Below, one piece after another: positions 27,947 through 36,140 of a stretch of DNA of 64,000 nt. Under the pieces are notes generated by a model. It was not told the DNA's origin. It was given only the letters and a program-made list of their open reading frames with translations, and made no database searches. This DNA comes from Algoriphagus sp. (lineage in GTDB: Bacteria > Bacteroidota > Bacteroidia > Cytophagales > Cyclobacteriaceae). Position 1 is the stretch's first letter; each line of letters begins with the position of its first letter. A program made the position numbers and the translations under genes. The stretch is taken from NCBI RefSeq assembly GCF_029254265.1, contig NZ_JAQWXX010000040.1, positions 57,884 to 121,883 of the forward strand. The letters run 5' to 3'.

Positions 27947-28062
27947 CTAAATTCTTTTATTTAAAAGATTTGTTTGAAATATCTATTAATACAAGGCAAA
28001 TGGGTTTTGATATTTATCCTTAATTTAGAAATTAATTTACTTAAATGAACCATTAGGAATTA

Positions 28063-28719
28063 ATGACCATAGAAGAATTAAAGGCTTATTTGCCAAGTTT
28101 TACAGATCCAAGATTACTTCAAGCAATCTTAGACAAAAGTCAATTGATCAAGCTTGAACCAGGGAAGGTATTAATGGAGCCAGGTCAGTTTGTGAAAATG
28201 GTTCCCCTTGTATTGGAGGGAGCAATCAAAATAATGCGGATGGATGAGGAGGGAAAAGAACTTTTTTTATACTATCTAGATCCTGGCGAAACATGTGCAC
28301 TTTCGTTGACATGCTGTTCGGCCTCAAAACCAAGTGAGATTAAGGCTGTTGTGGAAGAAAATACGCTGCTTTTAGCAGTGCCTGTCAAAGTTCATGAGGA
28401 ATTTTCAGATGAATTCAAGCAGTGGAAAGATTTTGTCTCAACTACTTATCAACGAAGATTTCAGGAGATGTTGGAAGCATTGGATGCAGTGGCTTTTAAG
28501 AGAATGGATGAGCGTTTGATGCGCTACATTGTGACCAAGATGAAGCAATTCAAGGCAAACGAATTACATACAACTCATCAGGAAATAGCAACAGAACTGG
28601 GAACATCAAGAGAAGTTGTTTCCAGACTTTTAAAGCAACTTGAGAAAAAGAAATGGATCGAATTGGGTAGAAATGTGATTTATATCCGTGATGATTTTGA
28701 AGAATTGATTTCCAAATAA
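28063..28719 (+). CDS. Crp/Fnr family transcriptional regulator with Cys cluster
   Basis: 218 aa. N-terminal cyclic-nucleotide-fold domain (LEPGKVLMEPGQFVKMVPLVLEG at 31-53), dimer helix, C-terminal winged helix. The recognition helix reads TSREVVSRLLKQL; Arg183, Glu184 and Arg188 correspond to the Arg-Glu-x3-Arg that reads GTGA half-sites in E. coli Crp, and GTGA-N6-TCAC-like sites occur at four neighbouring promoters. ETCALSLTCC places Cys78, Cys84 and Cys85 in the effector domain, where a persulfide, metal or redox signal could act. There is no FNR N-terminal Cys set. Divergent from sqr; probably the sulfide-responsive activator of this block (inference). Confidence 0.88.
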   Translation: MTIEELKAYLPSFTDPRLLQAILDKSQLIKLEPGKVLMEPGQFVKMVPLVLEGAIKIMRMDEEGKELFLYYLDPGETCALSLTCCSASKPSEIKAVVEENTLLLAVPVKVHEEFSDEFKQWKDFVSTTYQRRFQEMLEALDAVAFKRMDERLMRYIVTKMKQFKANELHTTHQEIATELGTSREVVSRLLKQLEKKKWIELGRNVIYIRDDFEELISK

Positions 28720-29523
28720 TCAATTCATTACTAATAGGGGGATGTGTATGTGGTAAGCCATGTTGATTGATTGGCTTCCCTCTATCATTTGTTTCCAGAA
28801 ATTTTTGTGCTGGTGACACATGATTAAGATAGTCTCTTCATTTATACTTAGAAATGTTTCAATTCCTTCACTTAAGGTGTCAGAATTAATAGTATTTACC
28901 TTAGTGTTTTTTTTATCATAAGTGGTTTCAATGTAGTTTTTGAGACCTATTGCTGCCAATTTGTCCTTGAAATTTGGAGTCTTTTGAATATGTAGAAAAT
29001 TAAGGGGGAGATCCCATTCTTTACTTAATCCAATAGATTTTTGAATTAATGGGATTTCATGGTCAGAAAATTCAAGCGCAAGAGTTAAGTTTAAAATCTG
29101 TTCTATCCTTGATTTTTCTGGTACTACTAAAATTGGGATGTTTGACTCTTTGATCAAATTAACTGTGGTACTTCCAATCAGGATTTTTTTCACTCCACTT
29201 GCCCCTTTTGTACCCATGACAATTAGATCAACGTTTTTTTCTTCGGCTATTCTGGCTAAAGAAATAGATGCAGTTCCTTCTTTGATTATTTTTATTAGGT
29301 GGACCTCATCAGAAGAATAATCTTTGATCAACTTGTTCATCATTGATTCAGCATCTTTGTGCATAGTGTCTAAAGCTATTGCCGCTTGAGAAGCAAAATC
29401 ATATACAACCTCAATAATATGTACAAGTAGTATTTCTGTTTTCTTTCCTCTTCCAAGCCCTAAAGCAAATTCTAATGCTTTTAAAGAATCTTGTGAGAAA
29501 TCTATTGGAACGAGAATTTTCAT
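28720..29523 (-). CDS. Universal stress protein in the sulfide cluster
   Basis: 267 aa from the ATG at 29523 (MKILVPIDFSQDSLKALEFA); the longer frame needs a TTG. First UspA domain at about 1-145 with a complete ATP-binding signature G-x2-G-x9-G-S (MGTKGASGVKKILIGS); the second domain (from about 150) is degenerate. Convergent with the Crp/Fnr gene, stop codons adjacent. Its promoter carries a copy of the shared operator, so it is probably a regulon member; a job in sulfide or redox stress is inferred. Confidence 0.85.
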   Translation of the reverse strand: MKILVPIDFSQDSLKALEFALGLGRGKKTEILLVHIIEVVYDFASQAAIALDTMHKDAESMMNKLIKDYSSDEVHLIKIIKEGTASISLARIAEEKNVDLIVMGTKGASGVKKILIGSTTVNLIKESNIPILVVPEKSRIEQILNLTLALEFSDHEIPLIQKSIGLSKEWDLPLNFLHIQKTPNFKDKLAAIGLKNYIETTYDKKNTKVNTINSDTLSEGIETFLSINEETILIMCHQHKNFWKQMIEGSQSINMAYHIHIPLLVMN

Positions 29524-29544
29524 GGGTTTGCAGTTTAGCTTCAA

Positions 29545-29588
29545 GTAAAGTACAGCATCTGTTAATATATAAAAATGATAAAAGTCAC
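29545..29588 (-). promoter_or_regulatory. Crp-type operator and -7 box upstream of the usp gene
   Basis: On plus the palindrome reads ATGATAAAAGTCAC (29575-29588); on minus, GTGACTTTTATCAT. Then 22 nt and TACTTTAC (29552-29545), a weak -7 box. Same geometry as the other three promoters. Confidence 0.6.
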
Positions 29589-29673
29589 CTCTGGATTAAT
29601 TTATTTTTGATTTAATATTAAATCCAGAGATTCTTTGTAAAGAAGGATTTTGGACCTCTAATAATTACTTATT

Positions 29674-29717
29674 GTAACAATTGTCACCACTTTGGTCCAT
29701 TTACAGATCTACTTTTG
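29674..29717 (+). promoter_or_regulatory. Crp-type operator and -7 box upstream of the TauE/SafE gene
   Basis: GTAACAATTGTCAC (29674-29687), 22 nt, TACTTTTG (29710-29717), an exact TAnnTTTG. Operator centre about 42 nt before the predicted start; ATG at 29745. Confidence 0.7.
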
Positions 29718-29744
29718 TGTAGTCAAATTTGAAAAATTAAAAAA

Positions 29745-30551
29745 ATGGATTACATCGTTCTAATAGGTTTTGCATCTGCAGTTTTAATCGGCGTAAGCCT
29801 TGGGCTGATAGGTGGTGGAGGTTCAATCCTCACTGTTCCGGTATTGGTATATATTCTAGGAGTTGAGCCAGTTTTGGCCACTGCATATTCTTTGTTTGTA
29901 GTGGGAAGTACTTCTCTGGTTGGTTCATTTACTTTTATGAAAAAAGGTCTGGTCAATTACAAGACCGCATTGGTTTTTGCGATTCCATCTTTCATTGCCG
30001 TTTTTCTCACACGAAAATTCTTAGTACCTGCTTTGCCAGATCAGCTGTTTGAATTGGGAACATGGGTGATTTCGAAGAATATTGGAATCATGATTTTCTT
30101 TGCATTAATCATGCTGGCTGCATCTTATTCTATGATAAAAGGTGGGGGTAAGAAAGAATCAGATGAAGACTCTGAAGTGAAATTTAATATCCCGCTCATC
30201 GCATTGGAAGGCATGGTTGTGGGTGTTATTACAGGGATTGTAGGTGCAGGTGGGGGATTTTTGATTATCCCAGCGCTTGTGCTTTTGGCTAAGCTTCCCA
30301 TGAAAATGGCGGTAGGAACTTCGTTGTTAATTATCGCAGCTAAATCATTGATTGGATTTTTAGGTGATGTAAGTAGTCAAACCATTGACTGGAAGATGCT
30401 GTTAATATTCACAGGACTCTCTATTGTTGGGATTTTTATTGGCAGTACACTCTCCAAACGAATCAATGAGAAGGCTTTGAAAAAGGGTTTTGGATGGTTT
30501 GTTCTGATAATGGGAATCTATATCATCAGTAAAGAGTTATTATCTCTTTAA
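29745..30551 (+). CDS. TauE/SafE family sulfur-compound exporter
   Basis: 268 aa, about 8 TM helices in two related halves, each with a glycine-rich entry (GVSLGLIGGGGSILTVPVLV near the N-terminus, GVITGIVGAGGGFLIIPALV in the second half). These are the signature of the sulfite exporter TauE/SafE (DUF81) family. Predicted to export or import sulfite, thiosulfate or a related anion at the inner membrane. Linked by operator and position to sqr and rhodanese, which supports a role in clearing sulfide oxidation products. The di-iron membrane protein follows after 12 nt. Confidence 0.9.
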   Translation: MDYIVLIGFASAVLIGVSLGLIGGGGSILTVPVLVYILGVEPVLATAYSLFVVGSTSLVGSFTFMKKGLVNYKTALVFAIPSFIAVFLTRKFLVPALPDQLFELGTWVISKNIGIMIFFALIMLAASYSMIKGGGKKESDEDSEVKFNIPLIALEGMVVGVITGIVGAGGGFLIIPALVLLAKLPMKMAVGTSLLIIAAKSLIGFLGDVSSQTIDWKMLLIFTGLSIVGIFIGSTLSKRINEKALKKGFGWFVLIMGIYIISKELLSL

Positions 30552-30563
30552 AAGAAATGAGCT

Positions 30564-31442
30564 TTGAATAAATACATAAAAATTGCACTGGATGGATATT
30601 ATGGTTATTGGGATTATCTGAAAACCGAAATACTCCATCCTTCTTGGCATAGCTACTTTTGGTGGCTGATAGGATTATCTGTTGTAGTTTGGGGATTAGA
30701 GTTGATATTTCCTTGGCGCGAACGAAAATCAGCCTTTAGAAAGGATTTTTGGTTGGATGCATTCTATATGTTTTTCAACTTTTTCCTTTTTTCACTTATA
30801 ATTTATAATTCGCTCTCAAATGTTTTTGTGGCTGCATTTAATGATTTCTTAGCTTCGTTTGGAATAAGGAATCTTGTTGCAATAGAAGTAAATAGCTGGC
30901 CGATCTGGGGTCAATTTCTGCTAATGTTTGTAATTGCAGATTTTATCCAGTGGAATGTACATCGATTACTTCATAGTAGCCCTTGGCTTTGGGAGTTTCA
31001 TAAAGTTCATCATTCGGTTGAGGAAATGGGTTTTGCAGCTCACCTAAGATATCATTGGATGGAGACGATTATTTATAAATCAATCCAATATATTCCTTTG
31101 TCAATGATTGGATTTGGGCTGGATGATTTCTTTGTATTGCATATTTTCACGATAGCAATCGGGCATCTCAATCATGCCAATATTAAGCTCACTTATGGGC
31201 CTTTAAAATACATTTTGAATAATCCGGTAATGCATACTTGGCATCATGCCAAGCATCTCCCCGAAGGAAGTCATGGTGTGAATTATGGCATTACCCTCAG
31301 TCTTTGGGATTACTTATTTGGCACTGCATACGTTCCTAATTCGGGAAAAAATGAGCCCCTTGGGTTTGAAAAAATTGAAGAATTTCCACAAACCTTTTGG
31401 TCACAAATCACCTATCCATGGTCAACAAAGAAACAAAAATAG
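30564..31442 (+). CDS. Sterol desaturase / fatty acid hydroxylase family membrane protein
   Basis: 292 aa. Starts at TTG; no in-frame ATG exists before residue 70, which would remove the first membrane helix. About 4-5 TM segments and the His motifs of the FA-hydroxylase superfamily: HRLLH, HKVHH and HTWHH, together with HLNH, which bind a di-iron centre for O2-dependent hydroxylation or desaturation. Substrate unknown. Second gene of the operon behind TauE; relatives are often encoded next to sulfide oxidation genes in Bacteroidota (from memory). It overlaps the next small gene by 25 nt, which argues for co-translation. Confidence 0.85.
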   Translation: MNKYIKIALDGYYGYWDYLKTEILHPSWHSYFWWLIGLSVVVWGLELIFPWRERKSAFRKDFWLDAFYMFFNFFLFSLIIYNSLSNVFVAAFNDFLASFGIRNLVAIEVNSWPIWGQFLLMFVIADFIQWNVHRLLHSSPWLWEFHKVHHSVEEMGFAAHLRYHWMETIIYKSIQYIPLSMIGFGLDDFFVLHIFTIAIGHLNHANIKLTYGPLKYILNNPVMHTWHHAKHLPEGSHGVNYGITLSLWDYLFGTAYVPNSGKNEPLGFEKIEEFPQTFWSQITYPWSTKKQK

Positions 31443-31672
31443 CTAAGAATCCTCTGAATAATTGGGGTTTAGTGTTGATCATGTGTGCATGGTTAGGCTT
31501 AGCCCCCTTTTTTCCAGAACCACATATCTGGGGCAAAATCAAATGGGTCGCAGGTGGAGCCAATGGGATGAAATTAATTGACTGGGGAGATCTTCTTCTT
31601 CATGGTTTTCCATGGATTTTATTAGGTCGGCTCATTATTCTTAAGTTCAAGCCTAGTGAAGTAAAGTCTTGA
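31418..31672 (+). CDS. 84-aa two-helix membrane protein
   Basis: Starts at the ATG of 31418 (MVNKETKIAKNP), 25 nt inside the preceding gene; a longer frame would need a TTG. Two TM segments (GLVLIMCAWLGLAPFF and LLLHGFPWILLGRLIIL) flank PEPHIWGKIKWVAGGANGM. Similar small proteins in Bacteroidota are labelled RND transporter in databases, without support here. Probable inner-membrane accessory protein of the TauE/di-iron operon; function unknown. Confidence 0.75.
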   Translation: MVNKETKIAKNPLNNWGLVLIMCAWLGLAPFFPEPHIWGKIKWVAGGANGMKLIDWGDLLLHGFPWILLGRLIILKFKPSEVKS

Positions 31673-31676
31673 TTAG

Positions 31677-31720
31677 GTGACTTTTATTACTGTAAAAAAG
31701 CTTTTGTTCAATTAATTTTG
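31677..31720 (+). promoter_or_regulatory. Crp-type operator and -7 box upstream of the rhodanese gene
   Basis: GTGACTTTTATTAC (31677-31690), 22 nt, TAATTTTG (31713-31720), an exact TAnnTTTG. Same spacing as the sqr, usp and TauE promoters; rhodanese ATG at 31743. Confidence 0.7.
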
Positions 31721-31742
31721 TGTAAATAAAAATTCAAAAGCC

Positions 31743-32078
31743 ATGTTAAATTTCTTCAAAACAACCCCGAAAAATTACCAAGATATTCCTTCAGGTGAAT
31801 TTCATGATCTGATGATCCAACCGAATACTGTAATTATTGATGTCAGATCGGCAGGTGAATTTGCTGGTGGAAAAATAAGAGGCGCCAGAAATCTTGATAT
31901 TATGTCAAGTGATTTCTCAAACCAAGTGAAGAATTTGCCAAAAGATAAAACGTATTTAGTTTATTGTCGAAGTGGTAATAGAAGTGGTCAAGCCTGCGAA
32001 ATCATGGGTGATTTAGGCTTTGAAAAAGTAAAAAATCTCAAAGGCGGAATAATGAGTTGGCCTTTTGAAACAGTCTAA
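31743..32078 (+). CDS. Single-domain rhodanese sulfurtransferase
   Basis: 111 aa, one rhodanese domain, no signal peptide. Active loop CRSGNRS with the persulfide-carrying Cys75; DVRSAGEFAGGKIRGARNLD is the family's second signature. Expected to move sulfane sulfur from SQR-generated persulfide to an acceptor such as glutathione, bacillithiol or sulfite. It has its own promoter with the shared operator and ends at a terminator, closing the sulfide block. No persulfide dioxygenase is encoded in the window. Confidence 0.92.
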   Translation: MLNFFKTTPKNYQDIPSGEFHDLMIQPNTVIIDVRSAGEFAGGKIRGARNLDIMSSDFSNQVKNLPKDKTYLVYCRSGNRSGQACEIMGDLGFEKVKNLKGGIMSWPFETV

Positions 32079-32101
32079 AAACATAGCATAGTTTATAACT
32101 C

Positions 32102-32129
32102 AAGCGGGCCTATTGGTCCGCTTTTTTTA
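32102..32129 (+). terminator. Terminator after rhodanese
   Basis: 9-bp stem aagcgggcc/ggtccgctt (one G-U), TATT loop, then a T-run. Ends the sulfide gene block. Confidence 0.85.
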
Positions 32130-32411
32130 TCGCTTAGAAATTTTATTCAGAGCAATTCCACGTTGCATTCGTGATTTAAAAGTGTCCATTTCTTCAGGAC
32201 TTTTATGTCTGTGTTTCGTTTTCCTTCCTTGAACCCGGGCTCTCCACATTTTGAATGAACTCTCTTTCATGTTTTTGCGCATGAGTTGAATTACTTGAGA
32301 CTCATTGATCCCAAATTGCACTTCAATCGCGTCGAAAGGAGTCCTGTCTTCCCAAGCCATTTCTACAATCCGATCTATTTCCTCAATCGATAATGCTTTA
32401 AGTATTTTCAT
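32127..32411 (-). CDS. TIGR03643 / DUF2805 family protein
   Basis: 94 aa. ALSIEEIDRIVEMAWEDRTPF, then IEVQFGINESQVIQLMRKNM, then SSFKMWRARVQGRKTKH are the family landmarks; the middle part looks like a helix-turn-helix. Small, basic, cytosolic, possibly DNA-binding. Divergent from the photolyase gene with only 39 bp between start codons, so the two probably share control. Families of this type often accompany photolyase/cryptochrome genes; the mechanism is unknown. Confidence 0.85.
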   Translation of the reverse strand: MKILKALSIEEIDRIVEMAWEDRTPFDAIEVQFGINESQVIQLMRKNMKESSFKMWRARVQGRKTKHRHKSPEEMDTFKSRMQRGIALNKISKR

Positions 32412-32450
32412 AATATCAAAACTTTGATTGGGATCTAAAGTTTATCAATA

Positions 32451-33920
32451 GTGGAAAAAATCTCACTAGTTTGGTTAAAAAGGGACTTAAGGTGCGAAGA
32501 CCACGAGCCTCTTTCGGAGGCAATTAAGTCTGGTCTTCCAATTCTTTTACTTTTTGTCTTTGAACCAAGTCTAATCGCTGCTCCTCAAAGTGACAGTAGG
32601 CATTGGCGATTTGTTTTGCAAAGCATTCAGGACATGAATAAAACACTTTTTCCTTTTGGGGGAAAAGTGACCACGCTATTTGGTGAAGTACCAAAGATTA
32701 TTGAGCATCTGACTGAAAAGTATGACATCCGTTCTGTCTATTCTCATCAGGAGACAGGGATCAAAATCACTTACGATCGTGATAAATTCGTCTCCACTCT
32801 TTTGAAAGATAAAAGCATTCCATGGTTTGAGTTCTCCCAACAAGGGGTGGAGCGTGGTAGAAAAAATAGGGAGCGATGGAATAATTACTGGTTTGCCCAT
32901 GTCAAAAGTAAAATTCAGAATCCAGACTTTCTTTCGGCTTCATTTATTCAAATAGAAAAATCGATTGAATCAAAGTTTGATTCAAAACCATTTTTAAAAT
33001 CTTTAGGAAGCGCTAATCCACTAATGCAGCCTGGAGGTACTTTAAATGGGAAAAAATACCTAGAAAGTTTTTTTAAGGATAGAGTGAAAAACTACAGTAG
33101 ACATATTAGTAAGCCAGAATTAAGCAGAAGAAGTTGTAGTCGTCTCTCACCTTATTTCGCATGGGGTTGTCTTTCGATTAGACAAGTATTCCAACATGCA
33201 GAGGTAGAAGTAACAAAAGGAAAAAATCTTCAAGCGATTGCTAATTTTCAATCTCGTTTACATTGGCATTGCCATTTTATCCAAAAATTCGAAATGGAAT
33301 GCAGCATGGAATTTGGATCTATTAATCGAGGATTTGAAAAATTCCAAAACAAAGCTAACCCAATAGTAATTGAAGCTTGGGAAAAGGGAGAAACCGGAAT
33401 TCCAATTGTTGATGCTTGTATGCGATGTCTTATTCAGACTGGATATCTAAATTTCAGAATGAGGGCCATGCTGGTTTCTTTTCTTACGCATCATTTGAGT
33501 CAATATTGGAAAGTTGGATCAAATCATTTAGCTCGGATGTTTTTGGATTTTGAACCCGGAATCCATTATCCGCAGCTTCAGATGCAAGCTGGTGTGACAG
33601 GAATAAATACCGTTAGAATATATAATCCAATCAAGCAATCTCAAGATCATGATCCAGATGGAATCTTTATAAAAAAATGGGTTCCTGAACTTTCTGAAAT
33701 TCCTTCAAATCTAATCCATAAGCCTTGGGAATTATCAGAAATGGAACAGCAATTATTTAGAGTGAAAATTGGTTTAAATTATCCTAAACCAATTGTCTCC
33801 ATAGAAATGGAGGGAGCTTTAGCAAGGGAATCAATATGGGCGGCCCAGAAAGACCCGGAAGTATTAAAGGAAGCGAAACGAATTTTAGCAAAGCATACTA
33901 ACTCCAAACGCTGGTCATGA
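32451..33920 (+). CDS. Cryptochrome / deoxyribodipyrimidine photo-lyase family protein
   Basis: 489 aa, GTG start (VEKISLVWLKRDLRCEDHEPL), no upstream alternative. N-terminal alpha/beta antenna domain at about 1-130; C-terminal FAD domain with RLSPYFAWGCLSIRQVF, IPIVDACMRCL, GYLNFRMRAMLVSFLTHHL and GIHYPQLQMQAGVTG. In this subfamily the usual WIHHLAR/WFRWGER strings are diverged, so repair activity versus a light-signalling role cannot be decided. It overlaps the DUF2256 gene by ATGA and is divergent from DUF2805. Confidence 0.88.
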   Translation: MEKISLVWLKRDLRCEDHEPLSEAIKSGLPILLLFVFEPSLIAAPQSDSRHWRFVLQSIQDMNKTLFPFGGKVTTLFGEVPKIIEHLTEKYDIRSVYSHQETGIKITYDRDKFVSTLLKDKSIPWFEFSQQGVERGRKNRERWNNYWFAHVKSKIQNPDFLSASFIQIEKSIESKFDSKPFLKSLGSANPLMQPGGTLNGKKYLESFFKDRVKNYSRHISKPELSRRSCSRLSPYFAWGCLSIRQVFQHAEVEVTKGKNLQAIANFQSRLHWHCHFIQKFEMECSMEFGSINRGFEKFQNKANPIVIEAWEKGETGIPIVDACMRCLIQTGYLNFRMRAMLVSFLTHHLSQYWKVGSNHLARMFLDFEPGIHYPQLQMQAGVTGINTVRIYNPIKQSQDHDPDGIFIKKWVPELSEIPSNLIHKPWELSEMEQQLFRVKIGLNYPKPIVSIEMEGALARESIWAAQKDPEVLKEAKRILAKHTNSKRWS

Positions 33921-34063
33921 AAAATGTAAAAAAACAAAATCTCCCAAGTAAAATCTGTACGGTTTGTAATCGTCCTTTCTCTTGGAGAAAAAAATGGGAG
34001 AAGAATTGGGAAAGCGTGAAATATTGCTCAAAAAAATGCAGTGCAAAATCTAAATCAGTCTGA
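33917..34063 (+). CDS. DUF2256 small Cys-rich protein
   Basis: 48 aa, ATG overlapping the photolyase stop (ATGA). Contains ICTVCNRPFSWRKKW and VKYCSKKCS, two Cys pairs forming a likely zinc ribbon; this is the DUF2256 pattern. Translationally coupled to the photolyase. Members commonly sit beside photolyase genes, so it may be an assembly or nucleic-acid-binding partner. Too short to appear in many automatic gene lists. Confidence 0.85.
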   Translation: MKNVKKQNLPSKICTVCNRPFSWRKKWEKNWESVKYCSKKCSAKSKSV

Positions 34064-34065
34064 AC

Positions 34066-34716
34066 TTAGCCTCTATAGACCATCACGTACCATGTCAACC
34101 AAATGACAAGTGGGAAGAAATAACTCACTAGTGTGACAAGCGCAGATTCTCCCATGGACCTTCGGCTAATCATATGAAAACCATACATCCAGACAATTCC
34201 GTAAATCACTTCAAATATATTGATGCTGGCTAAAGCATACCTGTATTGCTTATCAATGTTTTCTGGTCCTAATAATTGCAAAAGTGAAAGTGGACGATAT
34301 TCTTGAATCTCCAAATATGAAACTCCTGAATCTGGTGCTAAATATACCAGAAGTCGAATAAGTTCAGGAAATACAAAAACTAATTCGGCTACTAAAGCAA
34401 ATTGCCAGAGTTCTTTATAGGGAACTTTAAATCCTACCATAAATCCCCCAACCCAAAAGAGAAACGCAATGACTGTGAATTTCCAAAGTAGTCCAAATGG
34501 CGTCCAAAGGTAATTCGCAAAAGAAAAAATATGGAAAAACATAAAATCACCTTTTGCTTCGAGTTCCTGATAATTTGGAATGGCTTCGAGAATAAATGTG
34601 TTGGTAAGATACCTGATAACCAATAGTAAAAGGACTAAAACCAGAAAATAGAGTCTTTTGTCAAAATCAATTAACTCTTTTAATCGTTGTCCTTCTGGAG
34701 AAAGTGGTTTTGCCAT
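34066..34716 (-). CDS. Integral membrane protein of unknown function
   Basis: 216 aa from the ATG at 34716 (MAKPLSPEGQRLKELIDF); the longer frame needs a TTG. Five TM segments (for example LYFLVLVLLLLVIRYL, FTVIAFLFWVGGFMVGF, ELVFVFPELIRLLVYLA, IFEVIYGIVWMYGFHMI, VSYFFPLVIWLTWYVMV), resembling the YIP1-like layout. Convergent with the DUF2256 gene, 2 nt apart. No further evidence for function. Confidence 0.75.
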   Translation of the reverse strand: MAKPLSPEGQRLKELIDFDKRLYFLVLVLLLLVIRYLTNTFILEAIPNYQELEAKGDFMFFHIFSFANYLWTPFGLLWKFTVIAFLFWVGGFMVGFKVPYKELWQFALVAELVFVFPELIRLLVYLAPDSGVSYLEIQEYRPLSLLQLLGPENIDKQYRYALASINIFEVIYGIVWMYGFHMISRRSMGESALVTLVSYFFPLVIWLTWYVMVYRG

Positions 34717-34794
34717 TTTAAGATGAATCTTAATCAAATCTAAAATTTTGTTTGGGATTAAATCTAATTTTGAACTTGAATTAAATATTATAAA

Positions 34795-35994
34795 ATGCGT
34801 TCAATCGTAGTATTGGTCATTATTTTATTTACCCAATTGGGGATTGGAATTGAAGTCCAGGCACAAAATGCCTTACAGGATTCCATGATCAATCCCCCCA
34901 GTAAGTATTTACTGCTTGATAAGGGATTGCAATACCGAATTACTAAGTCCATTAACAGTATGTATGACTTCAACTTTCCGGTTGCAGAGCGGGATTTTGC
35001 GGTAATTGCAAATCAGTATCCGGAGCACCCTCTTCCATATTTTTTGGTTGCATTGGGATATTGGTGGCGAATTGAAGTTGATGTCACCAAAGAAACTTAT
35101 GATAAGTCATTCTTGAAATATTTGGATTTGGCTATTGAAAAAGCCCAATTCATGTATGATGATGATAAGACAAATAAAGAGGCAGCATTCTTCCTAGCAG
35201 CAGGGTATGGATTCCAAGGAAGGCTTTATTCTGAGCGAAAAAGTTGGACAAAAGCTGCTTGGGCTGGAAGGAATGCACTCAAGTATATGGAATTAAGTAG
35301 GGGGGAAGCTGAATTTAATCCGGAGTTGCTGTTAGGGGATGCACTTTTTAATTATTTCTCAGTTTGGATTCCAGAAAATTATCCACTCTTGAAGCCAGTT
35401 ATGGCATTATTCCCAAAAGGAAATAAGCAATTGGGGCTTCAACAGTTAGAAGAAGTCGCCACAAATGCTTTTTATACGAGGGTTGAGGCACAATATTTTC
35501 TATTTCGGCTTTATGCCTCTGAAGAAAAGAAGCCTTACGAAGCGCTTCAAATTTCTGAATATTTGAATACCAAGTTCCCAAATAATCCCTATTTCCATAG
35601 ATCTTATGCAAGACATTTATATACAGTTGGTCGCTGGAATGAATCAGTTAAACAGTCTTTTGAGATCCTCGACCGTATAGATGCAAAGCAAACTGGCTAT
35701 GAATCGAATAGTGGCCGATATGCAGCCTTTTTCATTGCTGAATATTATGACCGAACAGGAGATGTTAAAGAAGCTAAGAAGTATTACCAGAAAACGATCT
35801 CTTATGGAGAAGAATCAGAATCTCAGGAAAGTGGATATTACCTTCACTCATTAGTCCAGCTTGGGATATTAGCTATGGAGGAAGGAAATAAAGCACAAGC
35901 AAAAAATTACTTTAAAGAAGTGAAGAAATATGCGAAGCGGAAACACCCTTCCCATGTGGCCGCTCGGGAATATTTGAAAAAGAATAAACTTTAA
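34795..35994 (+). CDS. Exported tetratricopeptide-repeat protein
   Basis: 399 aa. Signal peptide MRSIVVLVIILFTQLGIGIEVQAQ, then TPR-like helical hairpins along the whole chain (FPVAERDFAVIANQYPEHPL, PYEALQISEYLNTKFPNNPY, GDVKEAKKYYQKTISYG, GNKAQAKNYFKEVKKYAKR). Periplasmic scaffold, partners unknown. An exact TAATTTTG -7 box lies at 34765-34772, 22 nt before the ATG. Monocistronic. Confidence 0.85.
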   Translation: MRSIVVLVIILFTQLGIGIEVQAQNALQDSMINPPSKYLLLDKGLQYRITKSINSMYDFNFPVAERDFAVIANQYPEHPLPYFLVALGYWWRIEVDVTKETYDKSFLKYLDLAIEKAQFMYDDDKTNKEAAFFLAAGYGFQGRLYSERKSWTKAAWAGRNALKYMELSRGEAEFNPELLLGDALFNYFSVWIPENYPLLKPVMALFPKGNKQLGLQQLEEVATNAFYTRVEAQYFLFRLYASEEKKPYEALQISEYLNTKFPNNPYFHRSYARHLYTVGRWNESVKQSFEILDRIDAKQTGYESNSGRYAAFFIAEYYDRTGDVKEAKKYYQKTISYGEESESQESGYYLHSLVQLGILAMEEGNKAQAKNYFKEVKKYAKRKHPSHVAAREYLKKNKL

Positions 35995-36140
35995 TTCCTT
36001 TTTGGACGTTTTTAAAGCTTACAACAGGAGAAAATTTGAATTTTTCTAAGGCTATAAGATAAATTAGAGGTAATCTTTGCCAAAAACCCGATAAGTGTTT
36101 AGAAAATTTTGAATTTCATTTCCAAAATTCTGATGAATGG

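Noticed and set aside
27930..27950. FNR box upstream of sqr
   Set aside because: Half-sites are GTGA/TCAC with N6, i.e. Crp type; TTGAT-N4-ATCAA is not met.
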